From positions 19,158 through 83,157 of the forward strand of contig DASZWD010000067.1 of the NCBI GenBank assembly GCA_035546775.1: DNA of 64,000 bases. Direction: 5' to 3'. The notes below the pieces were generated by a model that searched no databases, was not told the DNA's origin, and saw nothing but the letters and a program-made list of their open reading frames with translations. How positions within the stretch are numbered: the first letter of the stretch is position 1; the number at the start of each line of letters is the position of its first letter. A program made the translations under genes and the position numbers. The stretch comes from Acidimicrobiales bacterium. GTDB taxonomy: Bacteria > Actinomycetota > Acidimicrobiia > Acidimicrobiales > JACCXE01. Positions 46,436-58,706 of the stretch are shown here, in pieces.

Positions 46436-47566
46436 ATGCGCCCAGCTTCCGTCCTGGGGGTCGCACGCGAAGACGTGCTCGACAATCTGCGGCAACGCTC
46501 GGTGGTCCTGACCCTCGTCTTCGCCCCGCTCGTGCTCTGGGGCGCGTTCGCCTTTCTGCCCCTCGTCTTCATGAGCCGGGGCGAGAGCAGCGACGCCAAC
46601 CTCCACTCGACGATCGCCGTGTCACAGAACGCCCCGCCGGCGGCGCGCCGAGCGCTGGCCCGCCGGCTGCGCGTCGTCGTGGCCGCCGATCCCACCGCCA
46701 CGGTGGCCTTCGACGAGGCGGACGCCGCGCTGCTGTTCGGCGGTGACCCCGCCGCCGATCTGCGCTCCGGCCGCCCGTTCACGCTGCACGAACTGACGTC
46801 GTCGTCGCGGACCAAGGCGACGATGACGCTCGGCATCGCCGAGAGCGCGCTGGCGGCGCTGCAAGCCCAACGCTCCGGCGTCACCGCGCCGCGCCAGCAC
46901 GCAGAGTTGGTGCGCGCCGTGAGCCTCGACGACAGCCGCGGGCTCATCTCGCGCAGCGCGCCGTTGCTGTTCATCACGGCCCTCGGCGCCATCATCCAGC
47001 TCTCGGCGTTGCGGTTCCTCTCGGGCCGGTCGTTGCGCACGCTCGACGGGTTGCTCGTGCGACCAATCCGGCGCACCGACCTGCTCGCGGGCCTGGCGCT
47101 GTCGTCGGTAGTAGTGGGCATGATCAGTGCCTCGGCGTTGCTGTTCCCCTTCACGCTGCTGGTGCTCGCCGTCGCCCACCACCACGGGACCAACGGCGTC
47201 GCCGCCACCGCTGGGATCCTCGCCGTGGTGATCGCCGCCACGGCCTGGTTCTTCGCGACCCTCGGCTTGGCGCTCGGCGTCAGCGGGCAATCCTTGAACG
47301 CGGCGCGCGTCCGATCGACCGCCGCCCTCTTCGTCGTGACCGCCATCGGCCTGCTCATGGAGTTGTCGGGAACGGTGGCGCACACGCCGCTGCTGCGCGC
47401 CCTGCCGGTCACCGGCGCGATGGTGCTGCTGCGCCATGCGATCGTCGGCACCGCCACCGTCGGCGAAACGGCCGAGACCGTCGTCGTGGCCGCCGTCGGC
47501 GGCCTGGTGTGCTTCGGCTACGCCCGGCGCTACCTCGACTCCGAACGGGTGGTGACGCGTGCGTAG
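46436..47566 (+). CDS. NatB-like ABC-2 permease (376 aa)
   Basis: A first helix (SVVLTLVFAPLVLWGAFAFL) is followed by an extracytoplasmic domain of about 130 residues (NLHSTIAVSQNAPPAARRAL), then five helices (LLFITALGAIIQLSALRFL, VVVGMISASALLFPFTLLVL and others). This is the NatB layout. The ATG comes immediately after the ATPase stop. It is one of two nonidentical half-permeases. Confidence 0.85.
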   Translation: MRPASVLGVAREDVLDNLRQRSVVLTLVFAPLVLWGAFAFLPLVFMSRGESSDANLHSTIAVSQNAPPAARRALARRLRVVVAADPTATVAFDEADAALLFGGDPAADLRSGRPFTLHELTSSSRTKATMTLGIAESALAALQAQRSGVTAPRQHAELVRAVSLDDSRGLISRSAPLLFITALGAIIQLSALRFLSGRSLRTLDGLLVRPIRRTDLLAGLALSSVVVGMISASALLFPFTLLVLAVAHHHGTNGVAATAGILAVVIAATAWFFATLGLALGVSGQSLNAARVRSTAALFVVTAIGLLMELSGTVAHTPLLRALPVTGAMVLLRHAIVGTATVGETAETVVVAAVGGLVCFGYARRYLDSERVVTRA

Positions 47567-48683
47567 GTTCTGCGAGCGGGCGTGGCAGGTCGGGCGCTTC
47601 GACTTGCGCGAGTACTTCCGCCAGCGCATTGCGCTCGGCGTGATCCTGCAACCGCTCTTCTTCCTCGCCGCGGTGGTCGTGCTTCCGGGCATCCTCGCCA
47701 ACAACCAGTCGAACGCCGCGCAGCGGGCCCCGATTGTCGCGGTCGAGGGGCCGGCCGCGCCGGCCGCGTCGTTCGTCGCCGACCTGCGCCAGCACCACAT
47801 CCGGGCACGATTGTCACCGCACGCCCGCGCCGACACGCAGGCGGCGCGCTGCGACCTCGGCGTCGCCGTCGGCACCGACGGCGATGTGCGGTTCTTCGTC
47901 GCCAACACGCGCGACAAGTCGCGCAACGCGTACGGCGCGGTGCAGGCGGCGCTGGGCCGGTCACTTGCCGAACGTGCCGGGGTGGCCGACGGCGGCATCC
48001 GCACGACCCGTCAGGCGATCGACAAGATCCCGCACGGCCAGCAACTCAACTTCAGCCGGCTGCTGCCGTTCTACTTCGTCGTCCAGTTGCTCGGGGTCGT
48101 CGGCATCGCCGCGGGACAGTTCGCCAGCACGAGTTCCAAGCGCGGTCTCGAACCGCTGCTGGTGCTGCCGCTACGGCGCGGCGAAATCGCCGTCGGCAAG
48201 GCCATTTTCGCGGCCGGCGCCGGACTCGTCGCCCTCGGCGCACTGCTCGCCCCGCTCGCGGTCATCGCCACGACGCACGTGTCGATCGCCGGCATCCGCC
48301 CGTCGTTGCCCGCCGCCACCTTCGCCAGCCTCGTGGCCGGCAGCCTGTGCATGCTGCCGTTCTTCGGCGCCCTCGGCGTGCTCGCCGGCACCAGCGCCCG
48401 CACGCCGGGCGAGGCGGGCGCGATCTCCGCGTTGGCGAGCATCGCTCCGATGTTGATCGCACTGACCCTCACCTTCGTCGTGAAGGGTGCGGTCGCGTCG
48501 TGGGCGCTGTTCATCCCGGTGGTCGGCCAGCAGACGATCTTGAGCGAAGCGGTACGACACACCGCGTCGGCCGGCGACTGGGCCCTCGTACTCGTCGCCA
48601 GCGCCTTCTGGGCGGTGGTCGTGTTGTGGCCGACGGGGCGGCTGCTGCGCCGCGACCGGATGGTGATCAGGCCGTCGAACTAG
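47559..48683 (+). CDS. second NatB-like ABC-2 permease (374 aa)
   Basis: It has the same topology as the preceding permease: helix ([20 protein letters not shown]), extracytoplasmic loop with [20 protein letters not shown], then five helices ([20 protein letters not shown] with [15 protein letters not shown] as the typical coupling loop). The GTG at 47559 overlaps the end of the first permease by 8 bp. Its end overlaps the end of the malate dehydrogenase gene on the other strand by 4 bp. Confidence 0.85.
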   Translation: MRRFCERAWQVGRFDLREYFRQRIALGVILQPLFFLAAVVVLPGILANNQSNAAQRAPIVAVEGPAAPAASFVADLRQHHIRARLSPHARADTQAARCDLGVAVGTDGDVRFFVANTRDKSRNAYGAVQAALGRSLAERAGVADGGIRTTRQAIDKIPHGQQLNFSRLLPFYFVVQLLGVVGIAAGQFASTSSKRGLEPLLVLPLRRGEIAVGKAIFAAGAGLVALGALLAPLAVIATTHVSIAGIRPSLPAATFASLVAGSLCMLPFFGALGVLAGTSARTPGEAGAISALASIAPMLIALTLTFVVKGAVASWALFIPVVGQQTILSEAVRHTASAGDWALVLVASAFWAVVVLWPTGRLLRRDRMVIRPSN

Positions 48684-49681
48684 GGAATCAACCCGAGCGC
48701 ACGCACCTCGTCGCGCTCGCTGATCAGCTCGTCCGTGGTGACGGCGATCTTGGCCTTGGCGAAGTCGTTGAGGTCGAAGCCCTCCGTCACCGACCAGCCG
48801 CCGTTGCCGTCGGCCGTGATCGGGAAGCCGAACTGGAGGCCCTCGGGCACGCCGTACTCGCCCTTGGAGCACACCGCGAGCGAGGCGCAGTCGCCGGCGG
48901 CCGTCGCATTGACGACGCTCGTGACCGAGTCGATCGCCGCGTTCGCCGCGCTGGCGGCCGAGCTGAGGCCACGCGCCTCGATCACGGCCGCGCCGCGCTT
49001 CTGCACGGTCTCGATGAAGCCGGACTGGAGCCAGTCGTGGTCGGCGATGACGTCGTAGGCGCTCTTGCCGCCGATGGTGGCGTTGTAGGCGTCGGGGTAC
49101 TGCGTGGCCGAGTGGTTGCCCCAGATGGCGACGTTCTTCACGTCGGCCACCGGCACACCGGCCTTCTGCGCCAGCTGGGTCTTGGCGCGGTTGGCGTCGA
49201 GACGGGTCATGGCGAACCAGCGGTCGCTCGGCACGTCCGGAGCGTTCTCGCGGGCGATCAGGCAGTTGGTGTTGGCGGGGTTGCCGACCACGAGGATGCG
49301 CACGTCATCGGCGGCGGTGTCGTTGATGGCCTGGCCGGCAGGCTTGAAGATGCCACCGTTGATGTTGAGCAGGTCGCCTCGTTCCATGCCGGCCTTACGC
49401 GGCACCGAGCCCACGAGCAGCGCCCAGTTGGTCCCGTCGAAGGCGGCCTTGTCGTCGCTGGTCAGCGTGTCGACGCCGGCCAGCAGCGGGAAAGCGCAGT
49501 CCTCGAGCTCCATCACGACGCCGTCGAGGCTCTTCATCGCCGGCTCGATCTCGAGCAGCCGTAGGCGCACCGGCTGGTCCGGCCCGAACAGTTGCCCGGA
49601 GGCGATCCGGTAGACGATGGCGTAGCCGATGTTGCCGGCGGCGCCGGTGACGGTGACGGTGATCGGAGATTTCGTGCTCAT
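48680..49681 (-). CDS. mdh: malate dehydrogenase (333 aa)
   Basis: The N-terminal NAD site [20 protein letters not shown] and length match the bacterial/cytosolic malate dehydrogenase group. [20 protein letters not shown] provides the substrate Arg and the mobile loop, [13 protein letters not shown] the dinucleotide contact, [14 protein letters not shown] the Asp-Arg pair, and [12 protein letters not shown] the catalytic His. It interconverts malate and oxaloacetate in the TCA cycle. I chose ATG 49681; the longer frame has no support. Confidence 0.95.
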   Translation of the reverse strand: MSTKSPITVTVTGAAGNIGYAIVYRIASGQLFGPDQPVRLRLLEIEPAMKSLDGVVMELEDCAFPLLAGVDTLTSDDKAAFDGTNWALLVGSVPRKAGMERGDLLNINGGIFKPAGQAINDTAADDVRILVVGNPANTNCLIARENAPDVPSDRWFAMTRLDANRAKTQLAQKAGVPVADVKNVAIWGNHSATQYPDAYNATIGGKSAYDVIADHDWLQSGFIETVQKRGAAVIEARGLSSAASAANAAIDSVTSVVNATAAGDCASLAVCSKGEYGVPEGLQFGFPITADGNGGWSVTEGFDLNDFAKAKIAVTTDELISERDEVRALGLIP

Positions 49682-49708
49682 CGGTGGCGACAGTACTTTC
49701 GGAGCCCT

Positions 49709-50134
49709 ATGGAGGGCCAAGCCACGATCCACATCAATGCGGCGCCGGAGGTCGTGTGGGCGCTCGTCACCGACGTGACCCGCATGGGCGAGTGGAGTCC
49801 CGAAACGACTGCCGCCGAGTGGGTCGACGGCGCCACGGGCCCGGCGGTCGGCGCCAAGTTCCGCGGCACCAACAAGGTGTGGTTCTACAAGTGGTCCACC
49901 ACGCCCGTCATCACGGCGTGCGAGAGCAACCGTCTCTTCGCCTTCGACGCCGGCGGCACGATCTGGACCTACAGCTTCACCGAGTCCGACGGGGGCACGT
50001 CGGTCACCGAGTCGTTCCGCGTCGAGTCACGCCTCGACATCGTCTACACGATCGCCCAGCGCCGCGGTGCCCTGATCAAAGGCATGCAAAAGACCCTCGA
50101 GCGCCTCAAGGCCGCCGCCGAATCGCAGCCCTGA
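49709..50134 (+). CDS. SRPBCC/START-like protein (141 aa)
   Basis: The polyketide cyclase/dehydrase pattern is complete: [20 protein letters not shown] at the N-terminus, [32 protein letters not shown], and a long C-terminal helix ([20 protein letters not shown]). It is a small hydrophobic-ligand pocket protein of unknown ligand. It diverges from mdh and ends before a 17-bp stem hairpin. Confidence 0.85.
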   Translation: MEGQATIHINAAPEVVWALVTDVTRMGEWSPETTAAEWVDGATGPAVGAKFRGTNKVWFYKWSTTPVITACESNRLFAFDAGGTIWTYSFTESDGGTSVTESFRVESRLDIVYTIAQRRGALIKGMQKTLERLKAAAESQP

Positions 50135-50188
50135 ACGCTTCTGGTGTCTCCACGGCAGGGTCTTTCTTTCCTGGAGACACCAGAAGCG

Positions 50189-50189
<1 letters not shown>
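50135..50189. terminator. bidirectional hairpin terminator between SRPBCC and icd genes
   Basis: A 17-bp perfect stem (ACGCTTCTGGTGTCTCC / GGAGACACCAGAAGCGT) with a 21-base pyrimidine-rich loop lies between the two convergent genes, starting at the stop of the first and reaching the stop of the second. Confidence 0.7.
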
Positions 50190-52420
<2,231 letters not shown>

Positions 52421-52446
52421 CTACCGAGGAATACGCTTTGGCCCGT

Positions 52447-53016
52447 ATGCGACGGGGCGCGGTGGTGATCGTGGCCGTGGCCCTGTTGTTCGGGGCGTGC
52501 GGCGGCAAGTCGAAGTCGAGCGCCGGTGGCACGACTACGACCACCGGCCACCCGACCACATCAAGTGTGGCCACGACGAGCGTCACCGAGCCGACCGCCT
52601 ACGCCGATGCGGGCGACTACGCCAACGGGCGCCACATCGGCCTCATCAAGACGGTCGACGCCGACCACACCATCGACGTCGACGTCGTGCAGTTCCTGAC
52701 CGGCCAGGCCGCGATCGACGCCTACCGCCAGGACACCGGCGACACGTCGGGCACGCCCGATGACGACTACTACGTGCGCAACCAGAACAAGCTCGTGCGC
52801 CACCTGTCGCTGGCCACCGACGCCGTGTTCCGCGTGCAGAGCCTGGGGCAGGACGGGACCACCGCCACCAGCCCTGATCAGGGCAAGCAGGTCACCTTCG
52901 ACGACTTCGCCGGCTTCTGGAGCGGGACCCACCACGACCAGGCCGTCAACACGATGTTCTGGATCACGCTCAAAGCCGGCAAGGTCGTGACCGTCGAGGA
53001 GCAGTTCGTCCCCTGA
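52447..53016 (+). CDS. secreted lipoprotein of unknown function (189 aa)
   Basis: MRRGAVVIVAVALLFGAC is a lipoprotein signal with lipobox LFGAC. A GGTTTTTGHPTT linker precedes the mature domain (IGLIKTVDADHTIDVDVVQF, DDDYYVRNQNKLVRHLSLAT, MFWITLKAGKVVTVEEQFVP). The latter is like small beta-rich lipoproteins common in this group, with no known activity. It diverges from icd. Confidence 0.7.
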   Translation: MRRGAVVIVAVALLFGACGGKSKSSAGGTTTTTGHPTTSSVATTSVTEPTAYADAGDYANGRHIGLIKTVDADHTIDVDVVQFLTGQAAIDAYRQDTGDTSGTPDDDYYVRNQNKLVRHLSLATDAVFRVQSLGQDGTTATSPDQGKQVTFDDFAGFWSGTHHDQAVNTMFWITLKAGKVVTVEEQFVP

Positions 53017-53017
53017 T

Positions 53018-53033
53018 CGGCGACGAGTCGCCG
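53018..53033. terminator. small hairpin between convergent lipoprotein and metF genes
   Basis: CGGCGAC/GTCGCCG, a 7-bp stem with a two-base loop. No U-run; weak. Confidence 0.3.
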
Positions 53034-53037
53034 TCGT

Positions 53038-53895
53038 CTAGAAGCCGAGGTTCTTGTAGATCTCGCGCGTCGCCGACGACTTGTTCAGTGTGTAGAACTG
53101 CAGGCCGGCAGCGCCCAGCGCCAGCAGATCACGACAGAACTCCGTGGCGATCTCGACGCCCACGGCGCGCACTGCGTCGGCGTCCTCCCCGACCGCCCGC
53201 ACGCGATCGACGACTTCCTGGGGGACCGCCGCGCCCGACAACTCCGCCATGCGCTTGATGTTGTTGAGGTTGGTGATCGGCATGACGCCGGCGATGATCG
53301 GCTTCGTGACGCCGAGGGCGCGCAGCTCGTCGACCATGACCGCGTAATCCTCCGCGCGGAAGAACAACTGCGTGATGGCGAAGTCGGCCTTTTGCAGCTT
53401 GGCCGCCAGCTGCTCGCGGTCCGCGGCACGCGACGGCGATCGCGGGTGCACTTCGGGATGCGCGGCTACGCCGATCGAGAACCCGCCGATCTCGCGCGCC
53501 AGGTCGACCAGTTGCTCGGCGTACTGCAGTTCGCCGGGCTCGGCGCCTTCGTCGGTGGGCGGGTCGCCGCCGAGGGCGAGCAGGTTCACCACCCCGGCCG
53601 CTTTGAAGTCGTTGAGGATGTCGACGAGCTCGGCGCGCGTATGCGCCACGCAGATGAGGTGCGCCATCGGCGTGAGCGAGGTGTCGCGCGCCAGCTTGGC
53701 GACGAGGTTCGTCGTGCGTTCACGCGACGAACGCCCGCCGCGATAGGTGACCGACACGAACGACGGCTGGAGCGGTTCGAGTTCGGCCAGCGCCGCCTCG
53801 AGCGTCGCCTGCTCGGCGTCGGTCTTGGGCGGGAAGAACTCGAAGGACTTGGTCGGACCCTGCGCCAGCAGATCGACGACGCGCACGCCGATCAC
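53038..53895 (-). CDS. metF: methylenetetrahydrofolate reductase (285 aa)
   Basis: TKSFEFFPPKTDAEQATLEA matches the MetF N-terminus with its catalytic Glu. FVSVTYRGGRSSRERT, NLLALGGDPPTDEGA, DFAITQLFFRAEDYAVMV and IIAGVMPITN follow in the family order. It reduces 5,10-methylene-THF to 5-methyl-THF for methionine synthesis. The GTG at 53895 overlaps the folD stop (GTGA), so the enzymes of successive steps are coupled. Confidence 0.95.
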   Translation of the reverse strand: MIGVRVVDLLAQGPTKSFEFFPPKTDAEQATLEAALAELEPLQPSFVSVTYRGGRSSRERTTNLVAKLARDTSLTPMAHLICVAHTRAELVDILNDFKAAGVVNLLALGGDPPTDEGAEPGELQYAEQLVDLAREIGGFSIGVAAHPEVHPRSPSRAADREQLAAKLQKADFAITQLFFRAEDYAVMVDELRALGVTKPIIAGVMPITNLNNIKRMAELSGAAVPQEVVDRVRAVGEDADAVRAVGVEIATEFCRDLLALGAAGLQFYTLNKSSATREIYKNLGF

Positions 53896-54758
53896 GCGCG
53901 CCACCCGACGGCGCGTTCTGCGGCCTCGACGCAGTTGCGGAACAGCATGGCTATCGTCGTGGGGCCGACGCCGCCGACGCGGGGCGTGATCCAACCGGCA
54001 ACGTCCTCGCACTCCTCAGCCACGTCGGGGATGAGCCTGCGGCCTTCGTAGCTCACCCCAGCGCCGATGACGACGGCGCCCGGCTTCACGTGCTCGGGCT
54101 GGATGATCCCGGGGACACCGGCGGCCGCGATGAGGATGTCAGCCTGCTTGGTGTAGTCGTACATGTTCGGCACGCCGGTGTGGACCGTCGTGACCGCCGC
54201 GTTGGTGTGGGGCCGCTTCGCTGACATCAACAAGGACAACGGCCGACCAAGCGTGAACCCGCGCCCGACGATGACGACGTGGCGTCCCGCCACTGGGATT
54301 TGGTAGTGCGCCAGGAGCGCCTCGATGCCCGCCGGGGTGCACGGCAACGGCCCGGGCATCGACAACGCCAGGCGCCCCATGTTCACCGGGTGGGCGCCGT
54401 CGACGTCCTTGCGGGGGTCGACCTCGGACAGCGCGGCTTCGTAGTCGAGGTGCTTCGGGATCGGGTGCTGGATCAGCATGCCGTCGACGGCCGGATCGTC
54501 GCTGAACAGCTTGATGCCGGTGACGAGTTCGTCCTGCGTGGCGTCGGCGGGCAGGTGGAGATGCGGAGAGGTCATGCCGAGCTCGGCCGCCTTCTCCATC
54601 TTCATGCGGATGTAGCCGGCCGACGCCGGATCGTCGCCGACGAGGATCGTGGCGAGCCCCGGTGTGTGCCCCGCCTCGATCAGCGCGTCGATTCGCGGCT
54701 TGAGATCGGCGAACACGGCCTCCGCGACTGGAGCGCCCGGCAAAACGACAGCTGGCAT
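53892..54758 (-). CDS. folD: bifunctional methylene-THF dehydrogenase / methenyl-THF cyclohydrolase (288 aa)
   Basis: VGDDPASAGYIRMKMEKAAE contains the Tyr and Lys of the active site, DGMLIQHPIPKHLDYEAALS corresponds to the QLPLP loop (here QHPIP), DVDGAHPVNMGRL and CTPAGIEALL to the substrate loop, and GRGFTLGRPLSLLM to the NADP site. It interconverts methylene- and formyl-THF for purine synthesis. It is cotranscribed with metF. Confidence 0.94.
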   Translation of the reverse strand: MPAVVLPGAPVAEAVFADLKPRIDALIEAGHTPGLATILVGDDPASAGYIRMKMEKAAELGMTSPHLHLPADATQDELVTGIKLFSDDPAVDGMLIQHPIPKHLDYEAALSEVDPRKDVDGAHPVNMGRLALSMPGPLPCTPAGIEALLAHYQIPVAGRHVVIVGRGFTLGRPLSLLMSAKRPHTNAAVTTVHTGVPNMYDYTKQADILIAAAGVPGIIQPEHVKPGAVVIGAGVSYEGRRLIPDVAEECEDVAGWITPRVGGVGPTTIAMLFRNCVEAAERAVGWRA

Positions 54759-54777
54759 GCGGCGAGGCTACCGCCCG

Positions 54778-54826
54778 AATCGGTACGCGGTTTGTGCCCC
54801 GGAGGGGCACAAACCGGGTACCGATT
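54778..54826. terminator. 23-bp near-perfect hairpin between purH and folD
   Basis: Left arm 54778-54800 pairs with 54804-54826 except for one mismatch, with a three-base loop; the core GGTTTGTGCCCC/GGGGCACAAACC is perfect. It lies after the purH stop and before the folD start on the minus strand, so folD-metF may be partly separate from purNH. Confidence 0.6.
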
Positions 54827-54832
54827 GGCGTG

Positions 54833-56329
54833 TTAGTGCAGGAAGTGGCGTTCGCCGGTGAAAAGCATGGCGAGGCCGAGTTCGTCGGCCTTGGCGATGA
54901 CCTCGTCGTCGCGCATCGAGCCTCCGGGCTGGATGACCACGGCGACGCCGGCGTCGGCCGCCGCCTCGACGCCGTCGGGGAACGGATAGAACGCGTCGGA
55001 CGCGCAGGCGCCGCCCTTGGCGCGACCCGCCGCCTTCGAGGCGGCGATCATCCCGGACTCGACCCTGTTCTGCTGGCCGGCGCCGATGCCGACGGCCTGG
55101 CCACCCTTGACCAGCACGATGGCGTTCGACTTCACGTGCCCGCACACCCGCCACGCCAACTCGGCGTCGCGCATTTCCTCGGCTGTCGGCTGGCGTTGGG
55201 TGACGACGCGCCACTCCGACACGGGCGACTTGAACTGATGAGCCTCCTGCACCAGGAACCCGCCGTCGATCTGACGGTAGTCACGAGTGAACGGCGTGGG
55301 CGGCGTCGCCGTGAGCACGCGCGTGTTCTTGCGCTTCTTGGCCAGCGCTTCGATCACGCCGTCCTCGTAGCCGGGCGCAATCACCACGTCGGCCTGGGCG
55401 GCGGCGACCATCTCCTCGACGGTGGCGGCGTCGATCACGCGGTTGACGGCGACGATCCCGCCGAACGCGCTGCGCGGGTCACAGTCGAAGGCGAGTTGGT
55501 ACGCCTGGGCCAGCGTGTCGGCAACACCGACGCCACACGGGTTGGCGTGCTTGACGACCACGGCCACCGGCCCATCACCGAGGTCGTACGCCGTCTGCCA
55601 CGCCGCTTCGGCGTCGTAGAGGTTCAGGTACGACAGCGCCATGCCCCCGTGCTGCACCGCGGTGTCCCACAGCGACGTGCCGCCGATGTTGCGGTAACGC
55701 GCGCCGTCCTGATGCGGGTTCTCGCCGTAGCGCAGTTCCTGCACGCGTTCGAGCGCGAGGTGAATCGTGGGCGGCAGTACTTCGTCGCCGTCGAGCCAAC
55801 CGACGATGGCGGCGTCGTAGGCCGCGGTGTGGGCGAACGCGGCGCGGGCGAGACGCCGCTTGGTGGCGTCGCTCAACGCGCCTTCCTTGCGCAGCTCGTC
55901 GAGCACCTCGCCGTAGTCGGCGGGGTTCACGACGATGCCGACGTGAGCGTGGTTCTTGGCCGCGGCGCGCACCATCGTCGGCCCGCCGATGTCGATCATC
56001 TCGACGGAGGGATCGGAGCGGAACGGATACAGGTTGCACACGACGAGGTCGATGGCCGTGATGCCGTTGGCTTCGAGGTCGGCGAGGTGCTCGGGCTTGG
56101 AGCGGTCGGCAAGGATGCCGCCGTGCACCTTCGGGTGCAACGTCTTGACCCGGCCACCGAGCATCTCGGGTGAGCCGGTGACGGTGGCGACGTCGGTGTA
56201 GGCGATGCCCTCGTCGGCCAGCGCCCGCGACGTGCCGCCGCTGGCGATCAACTCCCAGCCGAGCGACTCGAGGCCGCGCGCCAGGGGGATGAGTCCCGTC
56301 TTGTCCCAAACAGACAGCAGTGCCCTCAC
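54833..56329 (-). CDS. purH: bifunctional AICAR transformylase / IMP cyclohydrolase (498 aa)
   Basis: N-terminal MGS-like cyclohydrolase domain ([50 protein letters not shown]), then the transformylase with [44 protein letters not shown] and the terminal [20 protein letters not shown]. It catalyses the last two steps of IMP synthesis. The GTG overlaps the purN stop. Confidence 0.96.
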   Translation of the reverse strand: MRALLSVWDKTGLIPLARGLESLGWELIASGGTSRALADEGIAYTDVATVTGSPEMLGGRVKTLHPKVHGGILADRSKPEHLADLEANGITAIDLVVCNLYPFRSDPSVEMIDIGGPTMVRAAAKNHAHVGIVVNPADYGEVLDELRKEGALSDATKRRLARAAFAHTAAYDAAIVGWLDGDEVLPPTIHLALERVQELRYGENPHQDGARYRNIGGTSLWDTAVQHGGMALSYLNLYDAEAAWQTAYDLGDGPVAVVVKHANPCGVGVADTLAQAYQLAFDCDPRSAFGGIVAVNRVIDAATVEEMVAAAQADVVIAPGYEDGVIEALAKKRKNTRVLTATPPTPFTRDYRQIDGGFLVQEAHQFKSPVSEWRVVTQRQPTAEEMRDAELAWRVCGHVKSNAIVLVKGGQAVGIGAGQQNRVESGMIAASKAAGRAKGGACASDAFYPFPDGVEAAADAGVAVVIQPGGSMRDDEVIAKADELGLAMLFTGERHFLH

Positions 56330-56886
56330 GGCAGCTTCCCTTCGATGACGGCCTTGATGGTGGCCGGGTAGAGATGGCGTTCGACGTCTTTGATGCGGGC
56401 GTGCAGCGTTTCCTCAGTGTCGCCGGGGAGGATCGGCACCGCCTCCTGGGCCAGGATCGGCCCGCTGTCGACTTCGAGCGTGGCGATGTGGACGGTGCAG
56501 CCCGTCTCGGCGACGCCGGCGGTGAGGGCGTCGCGCACGGCGTGCCAGCCCTTGAACGCCGGCAGCAGCGCCGGGTGGGTGTTGAGCACGCGGTCGGCGT
56601 ACGCGTCGTACAGCTCTTGCGAGGTGACGGTGCCGAACCCGGCGAACACGACGAGGTCCACTTCGTGGCGCTTGAGGGCGTCGACGAGCTGGCTCGTGTA
56701 CGCCGCGCGGTCGAAGTCGGCCTTGAAGCTCGTGCGCTCGACGAGTTCGGTGGGCAGCCCGGCCGCCGCGGCGTTGTCCAAGGCGACGCACGGGCGGTCG
56801 GCGATCACGACCGCCGGCGTGATCCCAGCCTCAAGGATGGCGTCGAGCATGCTCCCAGCACGCGACACCAAGACTCCAACCCGCAC
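56326..56886 (-). CDS. purN: phosphoribosylglycinamide formyltransferase (186 aa)
   Basis: VLVSRAGSMLDAILEAGITP is the PurN N-terminus, with Ser-Arg-Ala-Gly-Ser replacing the usual SGxGSN. The catalytic Asn and His are in RVLNTHPALLPAFKGWHAV and the Asp in ATLEVDSGPILAQEAV. It formylates GAR using 10-formyl-THF, and the gene cluster with purH, folD and metF joins the supply and use of that cofactor. Start GTG 56886. Confidence 0.92.
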   Translation of the reverse strand: MRVGVLVSRAGSMLDAILEAGITPAVVIADRPCVALDNAAAAGLPTELVERTSFKADFDRAAYTSQLVDALKRHEVDLVVFAGFGTVTSQELYDAYADRVLNTHPALLPAFKGWHAVRDALTAGVAETGCTVHIATLEVDSGPILAQEAVPILPGDTEETLHARIKDVERHLYPATIKAVIEGKLP

Positions 56887-57016
56887 CTACCCGAAACTAC
56901 CGGACGCCGATGGGTCTTTCGGCCCTCAATTGTCCGCCCTGAGGCCCTGCCCCGGCCGTGCGTGGCTCCCGCAAGGTGGCGACCAACAAAACCTCAATTA
57001 GGAGTCAACAAAAACC

Positions 57017-57670
57017 ATGAAGCGTCGAACCCTCGACATCATCACCGGAATCGGCGGTCTCGTCATCGCCACCATGCTCGCCGTGCTCGGCGTCGTCATG
57101 CTCAACAACGCCAGCTTCGCCAAGTCGTACGTGAAGACGCAGCTGTCCGAACAGCACGTCGTGTTCACCGCCAAGGACAAGCTGACCGCCGAAGAGGCAC
57201 AGTCGCCCTGCATCGTCGCCAACGCCGGTAAGGCGCTGACCACCGGCAAGCAGGCCGAGTGCTACGCCAACCACTACATCGGGCTGCACGTGCAGTCGGT
57301 CGCCAAGGGCAAGACCTACGCCGACCTCGGCGGCCCCCTGTTCGCCCTGCAGGCGCAGATCGCCGCCACCAAGGCTAACGATCCAGCTCTGCCGGACCTC
57401 CAGAAGCAGCTGGCAACGATCACCGCCCAGCGCGAAACGCTGTTCCACGGCGAGACGCTGCGCGGCCTGCTGCTGACGTCGTACGGCTTCAGCGAGATGG
57501 GCGCCAAGGCCGGTCAGGCCGGCACCGTCGCCTTCCTCGGCGCCGGCGTGCTGGCGCTGCTGGCACTCGCCGGTCTCGTGCACGGCGTGATGACCCCGGC
57601 GACCGAAGCGTTTGCGCCAGCCGAGCGCAAGCCGCGGGCCCGTCGGGCACCTGCCGTCGTCGAGGCCTAA
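57017..57670 (+). CDS. membrane protein with extracytoplasmic domain (217 aa)
   Basis: Two membrane helices (TGIGGLVIATMLAVLGVVML and AFLGAGVLALLALAGLVHGV) flank an outer domain of about 130 residues with two Cys (AQSPCIVAN, QAECYANHYIG), perhaps a disulphide. The cytoplasmic tail is short and basic (ERKPRARRAPAVVEA). A good ribosome site (TTAGGAG) lies upstream. No family is recognised. A 14-bp stem terminator follows. Confidence 0.75.
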   Translation: MKRRTLDIITGIGGLVIATMLAVLGVVMLNNASFAKSYVKTQLSEQHVVFTAKDKLTAEEAQSPCIVANAGKALTTGKQAECYANHYIGLHVQSVAKGKTYADLGGPLFALQAQIAATKANDPALPDLQKQLATITAQRETLFHGETLRGLLLTSYGFSEMGAKAGQAGTVAFLGAGVLALLALAGLVHGVMTPATEAFAPAERKPRARRAPAVVEA

Positions 57671-57686
57671 GCCTCCCCTAACGCGC

Positions 57687-57719
57687 ACGAACGGGACGCC
57701 GTCATGGCGTCCCGTTCGT
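57687..57719. terminator. 14-bp hairpin terminator between convergent genes
   Basis: ACGAACGGGACGCC/GGCGTCCCGTTCGT, perfect, with a five-base loop; it ends the 217-aa membrane protein gene on the plus strand and the phosphotransferase-like gene on the minus strand. Confidence 0.75.
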
Positions 57720-57740
57720 CGCGTCTTCGCATCGACGCAT

Positions 57741-58613
57741 CTACGCGTCGGCGAGCACCGCGGCGAGCGTGGCCTCGCCCACCGCGCGCATGCGGGGGTT
57801 GTCGGCGGAGTTCGCCAGGCACGCGATGCCGTGGCTCAGCGCACAACCACGGGCGCGGCGCCAGGCCGCATCGTCCTGCACACCGGCGGCAAGCTTGAAC
57901 GCAGCGCGCGCCGCTGGGTCGTCGAAGCAGATCCACGCCGCGGCGAGGTCGTAGGCCCAGTCGCCGCCGCACATGTCAACCCAGTCGATGACAGCGACGA
58001 GACGACCGTGGCGCACGATCACGTTGGCGGGATGCAGGTCACCGTGGAGCCAACGCCGCGGCGCGTTCTTTGGCGCGCCGAGCGCGTCGCTCCAGATGTC
58101 GAGCACGGTCGCGGCGTCGATCGACGCGCCGAGCTGCTGCAGGCGCTCGCGCACCGCCTGGTCGCGATCGCTCAGAGGGCCGCCGCGATAGGGGTTCGTC
58201 GGCGCGTCGTCGGGCGCCGGGGTCGCGAGCGACCGCACGAACTCCCCCAACGTCTCCGCGGCGAGCCGCGGGTCGTCGACGGGCGCATCGGCCCACGACG
58301 ACCCGTCGAACCACGCCGTGACGGCCCACGGCCACGGGTAACCACATCCGGGCGCGCCGGCACGCACGGGCGTGTTCACCGCCAGCGTGAGCTGCGGGGC
58401 CAGCTGCGGGAGCCACCGCAGCTCGTCGGGCATGAGCGCGGCGTTGATCGCCCGGCGCGGCAACCGCACCGCGAGGTCGTCGCCCAGACGGAAGATGGCG
58501 CAGTCCCAGCCCTCGGACTCGAAACGCACCTCACGGTCGGCCAAGTCGGCGTGCTGCTCGGCCAGCAAGCAGCGCACGAGGTCTTCACTGATGTCGACTT
58601 CTGCTGCCGGCAT
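57741..58613 (-). CDS. aminoglycoside phosphotransferase-like kinase (290 aa)
   Basis: The Brenner-type loop is WLHGDLHPANVIV, with the DFG-equivalent VAVIDWVDMCGG and YDLAAAWICFDD following, all as in the APH/choline-kinase family. The N-lobe is GWDCAIFRLGDDLAVRLPRR with the Arg/Lys of strand 3. Real substrates of such kinases are often metabolites rather than drugs; resistance cannot be inferred. I chose ATG 58613; GTG 58625 is possible. It diverges from the CHAD gene. Confidence 0.85.
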   Translation of the reverse strand: MPAAEVDISEDLVRCLLAEQHADLADREVRFESEGWDCAIFRLGDDLAVRLPRRAINAALMPDELRWLPQLAPQLTLAVNTPVRAGAPGCGYPWPWAVTAWFDGSSWADAPVDDPRLAAETLGEFVRSLATPAPDDAPTNPYRGGPLSDRDQAVRERLQQLGASIDAATVLDIWSDALGAPKNAPRRWLHGDLHPANVIVRHGRLVAVIDWVDMCGGDWAYDLAAAWICFDDPAARAAFKLAAGVQDDAAWRRARGCALSHGIACLANSADNPRMRAVGEATLAAVLADA

Positions 58614-58706
58614 CGGATTAGCCACGGCCCGTTGCTTAGTCGGCCTCGCCCCGGCGGGCGAAGAGATTCGCCCGGTAGCGTGGGGTGGTCCGGAGCGGGG
58701 GCCAGC

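Noticed and set aside
57741..58613. An antibiotic-resistance gene
   Set aside because: The family includes choline, homoserine and other small-molecule kinases; nothing in the sequence or context points to aminoglycosides.
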